Source of the DNA: a virus
IMG/VR virus record: IMGVR_UViG_3300033153_001849
Coordinates: 1 to 47,592 of that record
Reading direction: 5' to 3' (one strand)
Length of the DNA stretch: 47,592 nt
Positions 10,988 to 16,917 of this stretch are shown here, piece by piece. A program made the translations under genes and the position numbers. The notes under the pieces are model-generated. The model made no database searches and was not told where the DNA came from. It worked only from the letters and a program-made list of their open reading frames with translations. The stretch's first letter is position 1, and each line of letters begins with the position of its first letter.

Positions 10988-11627
10988 CCTAGCGAAGCTC
11001 CCCCTCGATCAGTTACCTGTCAACTATTCCACCCTGCAGGCACTACACGCCTCCCCCACTGTACCTGCACGGTATCAGCAGTCCCCGACAGGTGTGAACG
11101 ACATGTACACCACCACCCTTGTCGGTAAAGAGATAGGCGTCGGCCCGTTCACTTCCATCTACGAGATCTACATGGTCAATGGGCAGGCGTCGATGTCAGG
11201 CAAGATGATGCTTGCTTTGATATGGCGTGCTGGTCACAAGCTCACCGTCATCATCGAGGAAACACAGTCAACAGTGAAATGTTGGCGCCGTATCGACGGG
11301 GTGTTCGAACATGTCGGTGATGTCACCTTCACTGTCGAGGATGCTGCCAGGGCAGGGCTCATGGACAAGGGCACCTATGAGCAGTATCCCAAGACGATGC
11401 TGACGTGGCGTGCTGTCACGATGGCTGCCCGTATCTACTATCCCGATGTGATCCTCGGTGTGAGCTATGTACCTGAAGAACTCAACATCGAAGCGGACAT
11501 GGATGCCATACCTGAAGGGGTCATCATCAGTGAGGACGGGAGTATGGAGATGGAGAGGGCTGTCATCGAGATGGAGAACGTGCTCGATGCTGAGGTCATA
11601 GGGGAATATGATGGCGAAGAAGGGTGA
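10962..11627 (+). CDS. RecT-like ssDNA-annealing protein (221 aa, tentative)
   Basis: The central region carries GQASMSGKMMLALIWRAGH (about residues 74-92), a WRRIDG segment near 108, FTVEDAARAGL (123-133) and YPKTMLTWRAVTMAARIYYPDVI (142-164). The order of these (Gln/Ser-Gly-Lys helix, xRR strand, ArgAlaGly helix, then MLxxRAxxxxARxxxPD) is how I remember actinophage proteins annotated as RecT-like. RusA and SSB-like genes nearby support recombination-driven replication. ATG at 10,962 is chosen because CTTGGAGGTACC, the SD core also used at 9,485, ends 5 nt upstream. The acidic C-terminal 50 residues are probably disordered. Alternative: a clamp-linked protein of unknown function. Confidence 0.5.
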   Translation: MSTTKKTTDLAKLPLDQLPVNYSTLQALHASPTVPARYQQSPTGVNDMYTTTLVGKEIGVGPFTSIYEIYMVNGQASMSGKMMLALIWRAGHKLTVIIEETQSTVKCWRRIDGVFEHVGDVTFTVEDAARAGLMDKGTYEQYPKTMLTWRAVTMAARIYYPDVILGVSYVPEELNIEADMDAIPEGVIISEDGSMEMERAVIEMENVLDAEVIGEYDGEEG

Positions 11628-11883
11628 CTGGTTCGAACATCAGGGTGTACCTGTACGGTGGTGGGACTCCTCACCTGCCAACCGTGCAGCGTACTGCGAG
11701 GCGAGGGTGTGCAAAGGGGTATCCCGTCGGGTGGAACGAGACGCACCCCGCCTCGAGGTCGACAACAACAAGGGCAAGGTACGGGTGAAGGGCAAAGGGA
11801 AACGGAACCAGTGGGTGTGCCAGCTGTGTGCCCGTGACGTACCACGCCGACCGATGGATGATAGGCAAGGGACGTTGCTGTGA
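11608..11883 (+). CDS. Basic zinc-ribbon protein (91 aa)
   Basis: This gene encodes 91 aa: a CEARVC (about residues 30-35) and a CQLC (71-74) separated by a Lys/Arg-rich stretch (VKGKGKRNQW), so a zinc ribbon with a basic, probably nucleic-acid-binding, insert. Two adjacent ATGs (11,608 and 11,611) follow AGGGGA. It overlaps the end of the RecT-like gene by 20 nt in another frame. It is followed by the hairpin leader at 11,888. Function is unknown. Confidence 0.65.
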   Translation: MMAKKGDWFEHQGVPVRWWDSSPANRAAYCEARVCKGVSRRVERDAPRLEVDNNKGKVRVKGKGKRNQWVCQLCARDVPRRPMDDRQGTLL

Positions 11884-11887
11884 TAGG

Positions 11888-11938
11888 AGAGAACCCACCG
11901 ATCCGTGATGGATGGTGGGTTCTCTACTTGGAGGTGCC
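11888..11938 (+). promoter_or_regulatory. Long hairpin followed by CTTGGAGGTGCC core
   Basis: AGAGAACCCACC (11,888-11,899) pairs perfectly with GGTGGGTTCTCT (11,914-11,925), and ATCC/GGAT can extend the stem inside. It runs straight into ACTTGGAGGTGCC, one base different from the SD core used at 9,489 and 10,945. The next annotated ATG is 37 nt away and has its own SD. A 13-codon GTG ORF (11,934-11,975) overlaps the SD core and ends as TGATG on the primase-fragment start, so a leader peptide is conceivable. Confidence 0.55.
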
Positions 11939-11974
11939 CTCCTCCCGGAGCAAGCTCGACAGGAAGGACCGTTG

Positions 11975-12547
11975 ATGACAGGATACCTCAAACCGAGAGA
12001 CATAGTGAAGCTATGTGGCGGTGGAACACAACAGATGAACCGTTCAATGGTGGCATGTCCCGCCCACAAGGACAAGACCGCATCGATGCGTGTCTCGAAA
12101 GGTCGGAAGGCAACGATCGTTCACTGTCACGCAGGATGCACGATCAAAGAGATCTGTGCTGCTCTCGAGATTCAGGTGGCGCAGCTCTACCACGACTACA
12201 CACCGAACCATCAGGGCTCCACTGGTTCGATGACATTGAAACGGATGCAGCAGAAGCGCACACCCCCCACCTTATGGGAGATAGCTCCCCATCAGAGCGT
12301 TCAGGATGTCCTGTACGAGGTGTTGGATGTATCGCCGGAGGTCTGGGCTGATGTGACATATCGGTGGCAGGACATCCTCGAATCAGGGTTCGATGGGGCA
12401 TGGAGTGATGCATCATTTGTGATCGTCAACGCCTTGTGTGGTGACTTGCTGGTGGAACACATCGATGCAGGGTGGGAGTACACGGTGAAGAGACGGAAGC
12501 TATTGGAAGACAAGATCCTTGATGAATGGGAAGAACATGGGGCATAA
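11975..12547 (+). CDS. CHC2 zinc-finger primase fragment (190 aa)
   Basis: Residues 28-55 contain CPAHKDKTASMRV and HCHAGC, the C-x2-H ... C-x3-C zinc ligands of the DnaG/phage primase N-terminal domain (C28, H31, C51, C55), followed by a helix like that of the CHC2 fold. The remaining 120 aa show no TOPRIM motif, Walker box or winged helix I can recognise. So this is a zinc-binding recognition module without the catalytic part. It may guide host DnaG or act as a regulator. SD AGGAAGGA lies 7 nt before the ATG. The gene overlaps the RusA gene by 11 nt. Confidence 0.7.
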   Translation: MTGYLKPRDIVKLCGGGTQQMNRSMVACPAHKDKTASMRVSKGRKATIVHCHAGCTIKEICAALEIQVAQLYHDYTPNHQGSTGSMTLKRMQQKRTPPTLWEIAPHQSVQDVLYEVLDVSPEVWADVTYRWQDILESGFDGAWSDASFVIVNALCGDLLVEHIDAGWEYTVKRRKLLEDKILDEWEEHGA

Positions 12548-12923
12548 GAACTATCCGGGGATGATCCGGATCCCACTAACAGGCAAGTCGAAGCCTCGGC
12601 CAGCAGTGTCGAACAAGCGGGCGTACATGCCCAAGGAGTACATGGAGTGGAAGGTCGCTGTTGGTCAGGCACTCAAAGAACTGAAGGTACCTGCCGATGA
12701 GTACGAGGGGGCGGTTGCTCTCGAGGTGATCTTCGGACGGTACGACATGTGGGTCCAGGTGGTACCAGTGAACGACACGAAGCCGAAGGGGTTGAAGCGC
12801 AATGACATCGACAACCTTGTTGGTGGTGTCATGGATGCGTTGGAAAACTATGGGATCTACAAGAACGATGCTCAGGTGGTGTCGTTGGACGTGATGTTCG
12901 AGCAGGAGGTTGATGATGGATGA
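12537..12923 (+). CDS. rusA: RusA-type Holliday-junction resolvase (128 aa)
   Basis: This enzyme cuts four-way DNA junctions as a dimer. The N-terminal IRIPLTGKSKPRP followed by a MPKEYMEWK helix, and the C-terminal RNDIDNLVGGVMDAL plus GIYKNDAQV, are diagnostic of the family. D90, D92 and D111 have exactly the spacing of the catalytic D70, D72 and D91 of E. coli RusA. Starts at 12,519, 12,537 or 12,561 are possible; 12,561 (MIRIPL) best matches family length, 12,537 has a weak GGGAAGA upstream. It pairs functionally with the RecT-like and SSB genes for concatemer resolution. Confidence 0.9.
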   Translation: MGHKNYPGMIRIPLTGKSKPRPAVSNKRAYMPKEYMEWKVAVGQALKELKVPADEYEGAVALEVIFGRYDMWVQVVPVNDTKPKGLKRNDIDNLVGGVMDALENYGIYKNDAQVVSLDVMFEQEVDDG

Positions 12924-13110
12924 AAACGAGTTGACGTTCGAGGACAAGTTGCGGCGGGCAGTGAACATCGTGTCGTGGGAGAAGTGGGAAGCGTTCTCCA
13001 CTGACGAGATTCTGGCTGTCATTTTCAACAGCCTCGGTGAGACGGAGAAGGTCAACACTCTTACCGGTGAGGTGTTGGATGTGTATGTGATAGGAAGGAG
13101 CAGAGCATGA
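12913..13110 (+). CDS. Hypothetical protein (65 aa)
   Basis: This gene encodes 65 aa, with an acidic/helical N-terminus (ENELTFEDKLRRAVNIVSWEKW) and a short beta C-terminus (VLDVYVIGR). The start is inside the end of rusA, with AGGAGG about 4-7 nt before two adjacent ATGs (12,913 and 12,916). Its stop overlaps the next start as ATGA. No family is recognised. Confidence 0.65.
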   Translation: MMDENELTFEDKLRRAVNIVSWEKWEAFSTDEILAVIFNSLGETEKVNTLTGEVLDVYVIGRSRA

Positions 13111-13562
13111 GGAAGAAGATCTGGGCTCTCGAGTCAGGGCACTACTCGGATCGTGAGGTTCACTGTTTGTTCACGAATAAGGCTGATGCTGATAAGGCTG
13201 CGTTGACTGAGGATCCGTATGGCGGTGGTGGGTACAACGTTGTGTCATATGACGTGTTCGATGTGATGCCTGAACCGATGACACAGTATTCGATGGTCGA
13301 GGTGATCTCGGATGCGAACCCGTCGTACATCAACACGACAGTGGTGACAGAGGAAACGAAGTATCCGTGGATGTTCTGGGATTCGGTGCCGAGGGGTGCC
13401 CGTGCCAGATATGTGCGTGCCCCCATGTATGGGGATACGGCCGGTCGGCTCGAGGTCAAGGGCGATGACAAGCAGGCTGTTCAGCAGGTGTTCTCTGACA
13501 ATCGTGCTGTGATCCTTGATGCTTTGTCGAAGGATGAGAAGCCAAGAGAGGTGCGACCATGA
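13107..13562 (+). CDS. Hypothetical protein (151 aa)
   Basis: This gene encodes 151 aa. The opening (KKIWALESGHYSDREVHCLFTNKADADKAA) is a strand, a sGxYSDxxV turn and a helix, a layout that recurs in small phage and host proteins whose role is not known. The middle has a Pro/Gly-rich loop and an RGARARYVRAPMYG segment. It is coupled to both neighbours (ATGA at each end). I do not assign a function. Confidence 0.65.
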   Translation: MRKKIWALESGHYSDREVHCLFTNKADADKAALTEDPYGGGGYNVVSYDVFDVMPEPMTQYSMVEVISDANPSYINTTVVTEETKYPWMFWDSVPRGARARYVRAPMYGDTAGRLEVKGDDKQAVQQVFSDNRAVILDALSKDEKPREVRP

Positions 13563-13789
13563 GTGATCTGTATCGGTTGATAACCGAAGAGCAGTGGGAG
13601 CAGATACCTCGGCATGAACGGGCAGGGTATGTCGTTAGTGGTGGCGTGATGGTGAAGGTTAAACCCACCGACCGTATCTGCACCTATCACGACCGTCTGG
13701 TGCCACTGGAATGGGAGACGTGTTTCGAGGGCGACGAGTACAAAGAGCCGTGCCACATGGTCGATTTGGTGAGGGTGGAGGACGTATGA
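13559..13789 (+). CDS. Hypothetical protein (76 aa)
   Basis: This gene encodes 76 aa. It starts with an amphipathic EEQWEQIPRHERAGY helix, then VVSGGVMVKVK and a CTYHDRLVPLEW segment; two Cys and several His could bind metal. It is coupled by ATGA to the gene before and to the 26-aa membrane peptide after it. Function is not recognised. Confidence 0.65.
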   Translation: MSDLYRLITEEQWEQIPRHERAGYVVSGGVMVKVKPTDRICTYHDRLVPLEWETCFEGDEYKEPCHMVDLVRVEDV

Positions 13790-13866
13790 GCGACTTGACG
13801 TGGATTGGTGCAGGCATCGTGTTCGCAGTCAGTGTGATACTGAGTGTCCTTTGGAGGCAACGATGA
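13786..13866 (+). CDS. 26-aa membrane mini-protein upstream of endolysin
   Basis: This is a 26-aa ORF, MSDLTW followed by about 15 hydrophobic residues (GAGIVFAVSVILSVL) and a basic WRQR end, predicted to be one helix with N-out/C-in charge. Start and stop both overlap the neighbouring genes as ATGA. Together with the next 29-aa ORF it forms a pair of tiny membrane proteins directly before the endolysin, so a lysis function (pinholin-like, or regulator of the holins at 14,925-15,358) is a reasonable hypothesis. No homologue is known to me. Confidence 0.6.
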   Translation: MSDLTWIGAGIVFAVSVILSVLWRQR

Positions 13867-13952
13867 CAGCAGCGACGATAGCGATGACAACCATCGGGCT
13901 GACCTTGGTGTTGGCTGGTATCGTTGTATGGATACGGGACTTGCGACGATGA
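13863..13952 (+). CDS. 29-aa membrane mini-protein upstream of endolysin
   Basis: This is a 29-aa ORF: MTAAT, then a single hydrophobic helix (IAMTTIGLTLVLAGIVVWI) and a basic RDLRR tail, the same plan as the preceding 26-aa product. It is translationally coupled to that gene (ATGA), and its stop lies 10 nt before the endolysin ATG, with the endolysin SD GAAGGAG overlapping its stop. Two successive one-helix proteins with basic cytoplasmic tails suggest an oligomeric membrane partner pair. The lysis role is inference from position. Confidence 0.6.
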   Translation: MTAATIAMTTIGLTLVLAGIVVWIRDLRR

Positions 13953-13962
13953 AGGAGAACAG

Positions 13963-14928
13963 ATGAAGACATTCGACATTCCGGCAGTGTTGATCGCAGC
14001 TGGCGTCAACGTGCGTGTGCTCGATGGGTGGGAGAACATCCACATCCAGAACGGGGCACCGTACAACTGGCGTGAAAGCCCCCGTGACCCTGCCGGTCAC
14101 ATCGTACACCACACAGCCACAGATCAGTACACCCCTAACCGTACGAAGGCATCGGGCTATGCAGGGCTTGCCATTGCTAGCTCGTCACGATTGTGGCAGG
14201 ACACCCGACCGGGAGACTTCCCTGTCTATGTGGTAGCGAACGCCTATCCCGCACCCGTCAGTGCCGGGGCAGGGGTGCGTTGGGTGCTTGACGACATGGT
14301 GAAGCAAGACATCCCGATGATTCGTAAGCAACTTGACGGCGATGACTATCCGAAGTGGTATGGAAACACTCACTACTGGAACACCGAAACGATTCTGGAC
14401 GGGACGGGTAGCCCACTCGATCCACGGGTGTTCGACATGCTTGTCGTTGTCGGTCAGGTACTCAACGACCTGTTCGGTTGGACATCAGCTCGTACCATCG
14501 GACACGGGCATCACACGAGACGCAAGGTTGACCTGTGGGACGGTCGATACAAGGACATGAACCAGACCATCATGGTGATGCGGGCAGCGATAGACGAAAC
14601 CGTCATCGAGCTGCCACCTGTTGAGCCACCACCAGTTGACCCACCAGTACCAGGAGGATATGTGCGACCATTACTCAGAGAAGGCGACGGCTATGTCAAC
14701 GGAGAGAACCCGGACGTACGGGGCGCAGTGGTTGGGGTACAGCAACAGCTGGCATACCACGGTCACGCTGATCGGAACACTGCCGACAGGTCGAAGTGTG
14801 CGGCTGACGGTGCATTCGGAACTGGTACCGACACCGCTGTTCGGTCGTTTCAGTCTGCCAAGCAGCTCGTTGTCGATGGAATTGTGGGAGACATGACCTA
14901 CATCGAACTGGACAAACCCAAGGGCTAA
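13963..14928 (+). CDS. Endolysin: amidase-like domain plus peptidoglycan-binding domain (321 aa)
   Basis: Residues about 20-215 fit an N-acetylmuramoyl-L-alanine amidase (Amidase_2/PGRP type): a HIVHHTAT strand with H49-H50, a later IGHGHH (H181, H183, H184) and KVDL (K188, D190), which supply the usual zinc ligands and catalytic base. A Pro-rich linker (218-231) leads to a PG_binding_1-type repeat (VQQQLAYHG ... DGAFGTGTDTAVRSFQ ... VDGIVG, about 235-318). There is no signal peptide, so holins are needed. SD AAGGAG lies 7 nt upstream. Its TAA overlaps the end of the convergent holin-like gene by 4 nt, marking the meeting point of early and late blocks. Confidence 0.85.
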   Translation: MKTFDIPAVLIAAGVNVRVLDGWENIHIQNGAPYNWRESPRDPAGHIVHHTATDQYTPNRTKASGYAGLAIASSSRLWQDTRPGDFPVYVVANAYPAPVSAGAGVRWVLDDMVKQDIPMIRKQLDGDDYPKWYGNTHYWNTETILDGTGSPLDPRVFDMLVVVGQVLNDLFGWTSARTIGHGHHTRRKVDLWDGRYKDMNQTIMVMRAAIDETVIELPPVEPPPVDPPVPGGYVRPLLREGDGYVNGENPDVRGAVVGVQQQLAYHGHADRNTADRSKCAADGAFGTGTDTAVRSFQSAKQLVVDGIVGDMTYIELDKPKG

Positions 14929-15098
14929 CCGTTCGACGTCCAATAGACGCCCTCGAAAGCAACAAGAGATGCGATTGCGGCTGCAACCCAGGTGGCTGTG
15001 GTCGCATCTCCTGTTGCGAGGGCAGCACCCACTACTCCGAGCCCTGCAACGAGGGCACCAACTACAGCTTTCATAGCTCCACGGATCTTGTCGTTCAC
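14925..15098 (-). CDS. Small holin-like membrane protein (57 aa)
   Basis: This gene encodes 57 aa, GTG start at 15,098 with a strong AAGGAG (embedded in the end of the previous gene). A short basic N-terminus is followed by two hydrophobic helices (AVVGALVAGLGVVGAALA and TWVAAAIASLVAFEGVYW) separated by a short TGDATT turn, ending TSNG. This two-helix plan with a VYW end is what I expect of small actinophage holins. It would form the pore that releases the amidase encoded tail to tail on the other strand. The sequence is short and I have no database confirmation. Confidence 0.65.
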   Translation of the reverse strand: MNDKIRGAMKAVVGALVAGLGVVGAALATGDATTATWVAAAIASLVAFEGVYWTSNG

Positions 15099-15100
15099 GA

Positions 15101-15358
15101 TTACTCCTTCTTCGAGACAGTGTGGTCAGAAGCGTACTTCGCTCCCGTCATGCCACCAAACAGCAGCACGATGATCTTCACGATTGCATTCCATGTTCCA
15201 TCCAGTGTTATTCCCAACACCACATCACCTACCCAAGCCAATGCGATGAGGACAAGAAACGCCACAGCTGCAAAGCCGAATATGGCAGCAGCTTTTAACA
15301 CTGTCCCGTTGAGCTGTTCAAGCAGGTTCAAGAACGACCAACCTATCTTCGATGTCAC
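15101..15358 (-). CDS. Holin-like membrane protein (85 aa)
   Basis: This gene encodes 85 aa with two long hydrophobic segments (about residues 20-48, LKAAAIFGFAAVAFLVLIAL; and 54-75, AIVKIIVLLFGGMTGAKYA) and a charged C-terminus (SDHTVSKKE). I start at GTG 15,358, inside the end of the fibre gene; no strong SD is visible, so TTG codons further in are possible. Two consecutive membrane genes after the fibre, opposite the endolysin, suggest a holin/antiholin pair. The next gene starts 3 nt past its stop. Confidence 0.65.
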   Translation of the reverse strand: MTSKIGWSFLNLLEQLNGTVLKAAAIFGFAAVAFLVLIALAWVGDVVLGITLDGTWNAIVKIIVLLFGGMTGAKYASDHTVSKKE

Positions 15359-16916
15359 GTAACACTTCGAGGATGGGTGCCACCAACATCTCGTAGTGGA
15401 TGCTCTGAGGTTCACCGTCAACCATATGAGTCAGCTCTGGGAACGTCTCGGCAACTTCAGTGGAGAACAGTCCAACAGTTTCACCCTCATCAGGCGATTC
15501 GATATCGCCATAGACGTAACCCTGTGCTGTCTGCACCAGTTCCTTTGCCCGCTCCAAGAAATTGACAGGGCGACGGGCGTTGCTCTTGTACTTCGGATGC
15601 GATGTCCATTCGAGAATGGAACCGTCGCTGTCACGCCGACGCAGGGTGGCATACCCACCAGACGAAAACTTGGGTAGCGCCTGATAGAGCCTCATCGTTC
15701 CCGACAGTCGTGTCGCTTGGGTACCAATGATTGCCACAGTGTCACCGTCAGTGACGTACTTCCACTCTCCACCTGACACGGTATCGAAATAGAAGTAGTC
15801 GTTGGTCTGTCCCATGTTGATGCGGGAGAAGGCGTTCATCCATAGTTCGTCCCACCTGTTGACAGGACCGCCAAGACCGTAAGCATTGTTCGTGCGAGGG
15901 TTGATGTGTGACGAAAGGAGCGTCCCCGTCAACGTACCACCAGCCAACGGTAGATACGTGTGGCTGTGTGTCTTCTGGGCGTACTGTGTGTCGTTGTACC
16001 CCTTGTCACCGACATGGTTGCTGTTCGTAGGGTTCGCAGGGTTGTAGAGGATATGACCCTCCATGTTGACCCGCTTCTTGAACTCCCACCAGTCAACCGA
16101 GTCGTCCCAACGCAACAGGTCGGTACCGTCTGACGCTTCGATCACGAAATCGTTCTGTCGTGCCTGTATGACACCGCTCTTCAACAGTCCCGTGACAGCG
16201 AGGTCACCCGATACGGTGTCGCCTGTGTTCTTCACGTAGTCGTCGGCAACAGCAACAGCAGCAACAGCATCATCGTCGTCATACTCGTTGGTGATGTCCA
16301 CGAAGTTCTGCTCTACCCACAGCTTCGGAACGGCATGACCGTCCTGAACGGGAGGGTTCAACAGATTGCTGACAGTACTGAGATGGTTCATGTCGATGTT
16401 GCCACTCATCTGTCCACCGATAAGCGGGAGACGCAAAGCAACCTGATCGTCAACATACAACTTCCGTGCAGCCTGATCGTCGTTGACCGGGGTAACACTC
16501 TGAAGCAGCAACGGCCCCGTCATAGGCGTGTTCGCACCACTGAGCTGCACATACGACGTAGGAAGTGCTGCAACATCACTCTCGAGGTCTTCGATGTCAT
16601 CAAAGATGTCGTCCTGTACCTGATGCACCGGTACCGCACGAACCTTCGCACCTGATGGATGGGTGGATCCCGTGTTCGGGTCAGCAGAGCCAGGTAACCC
16701 ACGGCCACCAGGGTTCAGGACGTTCCATGTCGTACCGTTCACCGAGTTGACACGAACCCATTCCACAATGGCAAGGTCGTCGGGGCTGATACAGAAGTAG
16801 TAATCGTCGTGTGTGATGCCAAGATCTGAGAGGACAGTGAGGGAAAAGACGCTCGGTTCGAGCTGTGTTGCAAGCTCCGTCTCGAATCCGTTACGGCTGT
16901 ATGTTCGTCTGCTCAT
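15318..16916 (-). CDS. Tail fibre with S74-type C-terminal chaperone (532 aa)
   Basis: The N-terminal 120 residues probably attach to the tail. Several fibre repeats of the form L-x-G-x-x-M/L-T-G-x-L/I follow (SGANTPMTGPL, IGGQMSGNI, LAGGTLTGTL). The last about 95 residues (NARRPVNFLERAKELV ... GLFSTEVAETFPEL ... SIHYEMLVAPILEVLRDIEDRLVVLE) fit the intramolecular chaperone/peptidase S74 domain that trimerises fibres and is then released, ending in a short coiled coil. The usual SDxRLK opening is altered here, so self-cleavage is not certain. ATG 16,916 has AAAGGA upstream. It is probably the receptor-binding protein. Confidence 0.85.
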   Translation of the reverse strand: MSRRTYSRNGFETELATQLEPSVFSLTVLSDLGITHDDYYFCISPDDLAIVEWVRVNSVNGTTWNVLNPGGRGLPGSADPNTGSTHPSGAKVRAVPVHQVQDDIFDDIEDLESDVAALPTSYVQLSGANTPMTGPLLLQSVTPVNDDQAARKLYVDDQVALRLPLIGGQMSGNIDMNHLSTVSNLLNPPVQDGHAVPKLWVEQNFVDITNEYDDDDAVAAVAVADDYVKNTGDTVSGDLAVTGLLKSGVIQARQNDFVIEASDGTDLLRWDDSVDWWEFKKRVNMEGHILYNPANPTNSNHVGDKGYNDTQYAQKTHSHTYLPLAGGTLTGTLLSSHINPRTNNAYGLGGPVNRWDELWMNAFSRINMGQTNDYFYFDTVSGGEWKYVTDGDTVAIIGTQATRLSGTMRLYQALPKFSSGGYATLRRRDSDGSILEWTSHPKYKSNARRPVNFLERAKELVQTAQGYVYGDIESPDEGETVGLFSTEVAETFPELTHMVDGEPQSIHYEMLVAPILEVLRDIEDRLVVLEPA

Positions 16917-16917
16917 G

